Under the pieces are notes generated by a model. The model did not search any database, was not told the origin of the DNA, and saw only the letters and a list, made by a program, of their open reading frames with translations. DNA of 28,066 nucleotides, from the NCBI GenBank assembly GCA_964400105.1, contig CAYNTG010000025.1, positions 1-28,066 on the forward strand, read 5' to 3'. Below, in pieces: positions 25,601-28,066 of this stretch. Both the position numbers and the translations under genes were made by a program. The DNA is from CAYNTG01 sp964400105 (lineage in GTDB: Bacteria > UBP14 > UBA6098). Position 1 is the stretch's first letter. Each line of letters opens with the position of its first letter.

Positions 25601-25847
25601 GCATCCCCTTCATGGTTTGATATCGGCACACGATGTCTTTCAACGTCCTTGCGAGGACGTGATGGACGCCGGGCAATCCATTCGCGGTCGGCGGGCCTTC
25701 GTAAAAAACGAACCTTTTCGCATCCTTGCCCTTTTCGATGACCTTTTTGAATACCTCCTCTTTGTCCCAGTATTCGAGGACCTCGATCTCGAGCTTCTGC
25801 TGCGTCGATTCCCTTTCAAATTCTCTGTAAATCTTATCGTTATCCAT
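22698..25847 (-). CDS. ileS: Isoleucyl-tRNA synthetase (type II, eukaryote-like)
   Basis: The 1049-residue class I synthetase begins with the GPPTANGLPGVHHVLAR segment (51-67), whose GVHH is the type II form of HIGH. It has an editing domain (TTPWTLLSN), the KMSKS loop at 599-603 (GRKMSKSKGN), two internal Cys pairs (CPRCG; CDEC and CPKCG) and a long C-terminal anticodon-binding part without the C-terminal zinc finger of the Escherichia coli enzyme. It charges tRNA-Ile. Type II enzymes are known for tolerance to mupirocin; whether this one is tolerant is inference. It starts 4 bases after the upstream small gene. Confidence 0.98.
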   Translation of the reverse strand: MDNDKIYREFERESTQQKLEIEVLEYWDKEEVFKKVIEKGKDAKRFVFYEGPPTANGLPGVHHVLARTLKDIVCRYQTMKGMLVERTAGWDTHGLPVEIDVEKEHNISRKCEIEDFGVEKFNAACRKSVFRYVDEWEEMTRRIGYWLDLSNPYVTCDNDYMESVWWLLAEFFRAGLIYRGHKVLPYCPRCGTGLSDHEVAQGYRDVEDPSLTVRVKRRDTENEFFLVWTTTPWTLLSNVALALNPDVQYVMVEHEGQHLWVAEKRLEAVFGEKAPSIIDRKMGRELVGIEYEPLFRFVEPDKKAWFTILADYVTTEDGTGIVHIAPAFGKEDYEEGQKNNLPMIQLVEADGTISDLATPYAGMFFKEADPKILDDLERRGILFSRGTVVHSYPFCWRCGSPLIQYARGSWYIRTTSFKDKLLAANEDIEWFPPEIGRGRFGEWLRNNVDWAISRERYWGTPLPIWVCDECEHTHAIGSREELAGMAIEGYSDGMDLHKPGIDDVILRCPKCGGRMHRVPEVIDCWFDSGAMPFAQAHYPFEHEEDFEPNHFPAEFICEGVDQTRGWFYTLLAISVFIKGKSSYKRCLVNGLILDKNGRKMSKSKGNAVDPISIIDDYGADPLRWYLIASGSPWFSKRFNPEGIAEVRRIFFDTLRNTYGFFALYANIDRWIPKHGVGELSAVDRWLRSRLHGLIRDVNADLDGYDLTRAARRIANFVVEELSNWFVRICRKRFWGSDMSDDKMAAYSTLYEALTTVTKLIAPFIPITADVLWRGLTSHDNDLPESVHLVDFPVADDGAISPEIDVAMSIAERIVTMGRNARQKVNIKVRQPLRRLLVSAGEAVELPDWAEELICRELNIKSLSNAKRADLFDLSAKANFKSLGPRFGSRMKEIAAIVAELQSDKLKKSIENGGINLVFDGEEITLSVDDDLIMTEHDAGGFSVVAEEDIAVALDISLDDELIAEGFARELVNRIQNTRKEAGFEVTDRVDVGIEAPERMSSAVRGHSDWIKGEVLARSLTFDKIDGEEFLKKWKIDGEEVSISISRNKE

Positions 25848-25851
25848 ATTT

Positions 25852-26334
25852 TTATTCCGGTTCGATAATCTCTTCGTTGGACGTCTTCTCTTTATTTGCT
25901 GAATATTCTATTTCGATACGATCTTTATTTGCAGGCAGGACTATGGTGTCCGTGCTCGAATCTATAATCCTTCCATCGACAGAAATCACGCCGGAATCGG
26001 GAAGGCTGTCGAATCTAATCGTCGCAGGGGTTTCCCATCTTCGCATCTCGAGATTCCACAGCGCGCTGTCCGCCGGAGGCCTGATATCGCCCCAGAGACC
26101 GTCTATGAAGGTGTAGTTTGTGTCCGATAGGCTGAAAAAGCAATAGAATCCCATCGGCGGCGGAGGGGGCGACGGCCTATCGATCTTCGCATCGAACCCA
26201 TCGGCAGCGCCTTGCTCCATGCCTATCTGAAGCTCGTGTTTGCGCCCGGCATCCACGACAATTCCCGCTCGCCATGCGACGATAATCGGCGCTACTGCCA
26301 AAATGAGAATCGCTATTCCGTGTTTTAATCTCAT
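25852..26334 (-). CDS. Small membrane-anchored or secreted protein of unknown function
   Basis: This roughly 160-residue protein has an uncleaved signal anchor or signal peptide (about 5-21, GIAILILAVAPIIVAW), a linker with a run of five prolines (PSPPPPPMGF), then a probable beta-rich part including ISVDGRIIDSSTDTIVLPA and an acidic tail. I recognise no family. The frame could also start at GTG 26340, two codons upstream; neither start has a convincing Shine-Dalgarno. It is 4 bases upstream of ileS and shares its promoter, which ties it to a housekeeping transcript. Its function is not predictable. Confidence 0.75.
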   Translation of the reverse strand: MRLKHGIAILILAVAPIIVAWRAGIVVDAGRKHELQIGMEQGAADGFDAKIDRPSPPPPPMGFYCFFSLSDTNYTFIDGLWGDIRPPADSALWNLEMRRWETPATIRFDSLPDSGVISVDGRIIDSSTDTIVLPANKDRIEIEYSANKEKTSNEEIIEPE

Positions 26335-26369
26335 ATACACCGTATGAACATCTCTAAAATAATTTTATT

Positions 26370-26398
26370 ATTGTATTCAAACAACACCAGCAATGCAA
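26370..26398 (-). promoter_or_regulatory. Putative promoter of the small gene-ileS-dksA/traR-ftsH transcript
   Basis: TTGCAT (26393-26398), a 17-base spacer and TACAAT (26370-26375) on the minus strand, about 36 bases upstream of the first start codon. Spacing is ideal. Confidence 0.65.
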
Positions 26399-26445
26399 CC
26401 CAAATCTTATTTTATAGAATCGTTTTCGAGTAGCCTAAAAAATGT

Positions 26446-26473
26446 TTGACTTGGTAAAAAATGGTTTTATATT
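26446..26473 (+). promoter_or_regulatory. Putative promoter of the macrodomain gene
   Basis: TTGACT (26446-26451), 16 bases, TATATT (26468-26473), 60 bases before the ATG. It is divergent from the ileS promoter across about 50 bases. Confidence 0.65.
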
Positions 26474-26532
26474 CATTCTAAGTGAATTTTAATGTTTGTT
26501 AATGTGGAATTCTATCCCTATGGAGGAATATT

Positions 26533-27066
26533 ATGGAAGTGAACATCGGACATGTCAAACTTTCTATCGTTCACGGCGATATCATCGAAGCCGGCACCGA
26601 GGCCATCACCAACGCCGCTAACAATAAGCTTTGGATGGGTGGCGGCGTGGCGGGTGCTATCAAAAGAGCCGGCGGCGAGGAAATCGAAACCGAGGCGATG
26701 AAAAAAGGCCCGATAACTATCGGCGATGTCGCTGTGACCGGCGCAGGCACGCTCGAAGCAAAGTATGTCATTCATGCTGCGGTTATGGGACAGGACCTTC
26801 GCACCAACGGCGAATATGTCAGGAAAGCAACGATAAACACCATCGAGGCTGCGGATAATATTCCGGTCGGGTCGCTGGCGATTCCGGCTTTTGGCACAGG
26901 TATCGGCCATTTTTCTGCCGAGGAATGCTCGGAGATCATGATAGAAGAGTCCGTGAATACGCTTCTGAACGTGAAGAGCCTCAAGCAGGTCAAGATCGTC
27001 CTGAAGGACAAAGGGATCTACGAGATTTTCAAGAATGCTCTCGACAAGCGTTTCAGGTGTAAATAA
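26533..27066 (+). CDS. Macrodomain protein (ADP-ribose binding/hydrolase)
   Basis: A stand-alone macrodomain of 177 residues. The ADP-ribose-binding features are complete: GDI with Asp16, the NAANNKLWMGGGVAGAI loop (27-43), and the phosphate-binding AFGTGIGHF loop at 119-127. Proteins of this size act as O-acetyl-ADP-ribose deacetylases or remove ADP-ribose from proteins or nucleic acids; the exact substrate cannot be read from sequence. A strong Shine-Dalgarno (GGAGGA) lies 5 bases before the ATG. It is followed by Rex in the same direction after about 145 bases. Confidence 0.94.
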   Translation: MEVNIGHVKLSIVHGDIIEAGTEAITNAANNKLWMGGGVAGAIKRAGGEEIETEAMKKGPITIGDVAVTGAGTLEAKYVIHAAVMGQDLRTNGEYVRKATINTIEAADNIPVGSLAIPAFGTGIGHFSAEECSEIMIEESVNTLLNVKSLKQVKIVLKDKGIYEIFKNALDKRFRCK

Positions 27067-27211
27067 CGGGCCGACGGATTCGAAGAGGGTTATTGCACTT
27101 TTCGAAATGACAGCAAGAAAAAGACGATATTGCTTCGTTTCGTTATGGCATAATTTATCGCTGCAAAATTAATGCTTATTTTTTAGCGATCCCTAATTGA
27201 CGAAAGGAACT

Positions 27212-27844
27212 GTGCCGAAAAATGGGGAAATCGCTCAGGGCTGTGTCGAGAGGTTGTCGGTCTATCGCCGGACGCTGAGGGTGTTCTTTCTGGAGGGAAA
27301 GATCGGTGTATCAAGCCGACAGATCGCCGACATGGCGGGGGTTTCGCCGGAGACTGTGCGCAAGGACCTCGCCTTTTTCGGAAACTTCGGGAAGAGGGGC
27401 GCCGGATACAATATCGATTTACTATCCGACAAGATCGAATCGATCCTCGGTGTCGATAGGCGGTGGAAGGTGGCTTTGGTCGGTTTCGGAAAACTCGGAC
27501 AGGCGCTCATTCGATATAAAGGGTTCTCCGAAAACGGATTCGACATATCGGCGATTTTCGAGATCGACGAGGAGCTTATCGGCGGTGATTTCGATGGGAT
27601 ACCAATTCTACACAGCGACGACATGCTCGAAATTTGCGAGCGCGAAACTATCCTTTTGGCGGTGGTCGCTGTTTCATCCGGGGTGGCGCACGATGTATTC
27701 CAGCGCTGTTTCGACGCCGGGATCAGGGGGATTATGAACTTCACGGATTACACAGGCTTTAAGGCTCCACCCCATGCCAAGATACTGAACGTGAATATCT
27801 CAATCGGTATGGAATCGTTGAGCTATTTTTTAAAGCACTTTTGA
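27212..27844 (+). CDS. rex: Redox-sensing transcriptional repressor Rex
   Basis: The protein has an N-terminal winged helix-turn-helix (SSRQIADMAGVSPETVRKDL), the Rex signature FGNFGKRGAGY, then an NAD(H)-binding Rossmann domain (ALVGFGKLGQAL) and the C-terminal domain-swap helix. Rex represses fermentative and respiratory genes and leaves DNA when the NADH/NAD ratio rises. There is no ATG start. I prefer GTG 27212 (211 codons), because AAAGGA lies just upstream and the N-terminal length then fits the family; TTG 27197 would add five residues and has no ribosome-binding site. No clear Rex operator is visible in the upstream gap. Confidence 0.95.
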   Translation: MPKNGEIAQGCVERLSVYRRTLRVFFLEGKIGVSSRQIADMAGVSPETVRKDLAFFGNFGKRGAGYNIDLLSDKIESILGVDRRWKVALVGFGKLGQALIRYKGFSENGFDISAIFEIDEELIGGDFDGIPILHSDDMLEICERETILLAVVAVSSGVAHDVFQRCFDAGIRGIMNFTDYTGFKAPPHAKILNVNISIGMESLSYFLKHF

Positions 27845-27863
27845 GGATTACATAGAGTAATCC
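27845..27863 (+). terminator. Hairpin directly after rex, weak terminator candidate
   Basis: GGATTAC (27845-27851) pairs perfectly with GTAATCC (27857-27863) around a 5-base loop, starting at the base after the TGA. No U-run follows, so termination would be weak. Confidence 0.4.
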
Positions 27864-28066
27864 GATAATCTGATTTAAATACAAAAAAAATTGGGTGGTG
27901 AATAGAGATGGTATCCCTCTTGACCGAGAATTATGGATTCGAGATCACTGAAAAAGGGCACAACTTTGTATTTTCGGTCTTGCTTTCACATTGCCCTCTG
28001 TATTAATAATATTGTGAGGATAATATAACTCATATGAAACCCTTTTGCAAAACAAAAATCAGCAAT
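27864..28066 (+). other. Right-end region, possible start of a further gene
   Basis: Mostly AT-rich. An open frame of 32 codons (27908-28006) has no family resemblance. At 28034 an ATG opens MKPFCKTKISN, which runs off the edge, with GAGG about 16 bases upstream. Eleven codons are too few to call a gene. Confidence 0.2.

Noticed and set aside
26494..26510. TTGTTAA half-site upstream of the macrodomain gene as a Rex operator
   Set aside because: The second half of the palindrome is missing, so it does not meet the Rex operator pattern.
27908..28006. 32-codon plus-strand open frame after rex
   Set aside because: It is short and unsupported by any family resemblance or clear ribosome-binding site.

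Overview
The window reads as chromosomal DNA of a bacterium, probably an anaerobe from the FCB superphylum or one of the candidate phyla near it. Three features suggest this: a giant secreted protein ending in a FlgD/type IX-like C-terminal domain, a DUF134/DUF5320 pair and a Rex redox repressor, and a housekeeping core in typical bacterial gene orders. This placement is an inference; there is no rRNA or ribosomal protein gene to anchor it. I found no tRNA, rRNA, CRISPR array, transposase or integrase.

Layout. Positions 1-8600 (minus) are one uninterrupted reading frame for a secreted von Willebrand factor A protein with a long chain of PKD/Ig/fibronectin-like modules; its 3' end lies outside the window. 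Positions 8752-10331 (minus) are a three-gene operon: DUF89 phosphatase, DUF5320 and the DUF134 helix-turn-helix protein. Its promoter is followed by a perfect 14-bp palindrome. Positions 10442-10603 look like a small non-autonomous inverted-repeat element. Positions 10633-11787 (minus) encode an uncharacterised protein with a possible nucleotide-binding N-terminal part. A divergent lipoprotein gene follows at 12005-12766 (plus).

Positions 12850-15360 (plus) hold mnmG and rsmG, with one perfect parS site upstream of mnmG and a second inside its 3' end. The parAB genes usually found next to this pair are absent. Positions 15415-19927 (minus) are a compact operon, folP-cdaA-obgE-dprA-HPr-pgsA, with four of its five junctions overlapping. 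It joins folate synthesis, c-di-AMP synthesis, ribosome assembly, DNA processing, a phosphocarrier and phospholipid synthesis. Positions 19928-20233 are non-coding but rich in inverted repeats. Positions 20234-26334 (minus) hold a small anchored protein, ileS, a DksA/TraR-type regulator and ftsH, all in one direction with short gaps. A divergent promoter region leads to a macrodomain protein (26533-27066, plus) and Rex (27212-27844, plus). The last 220 bases contain a hairpin and perhaps the start of another gene.

Most of the window is conserved housekeeping. The accessory interest lies in the giant protein, the 8.7-12 kb region with its palindromic promoters and inverted-repeat element, and the two parS sites. 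Promoters were called by eye from -35/-10 matches and spacing and have not been tested.
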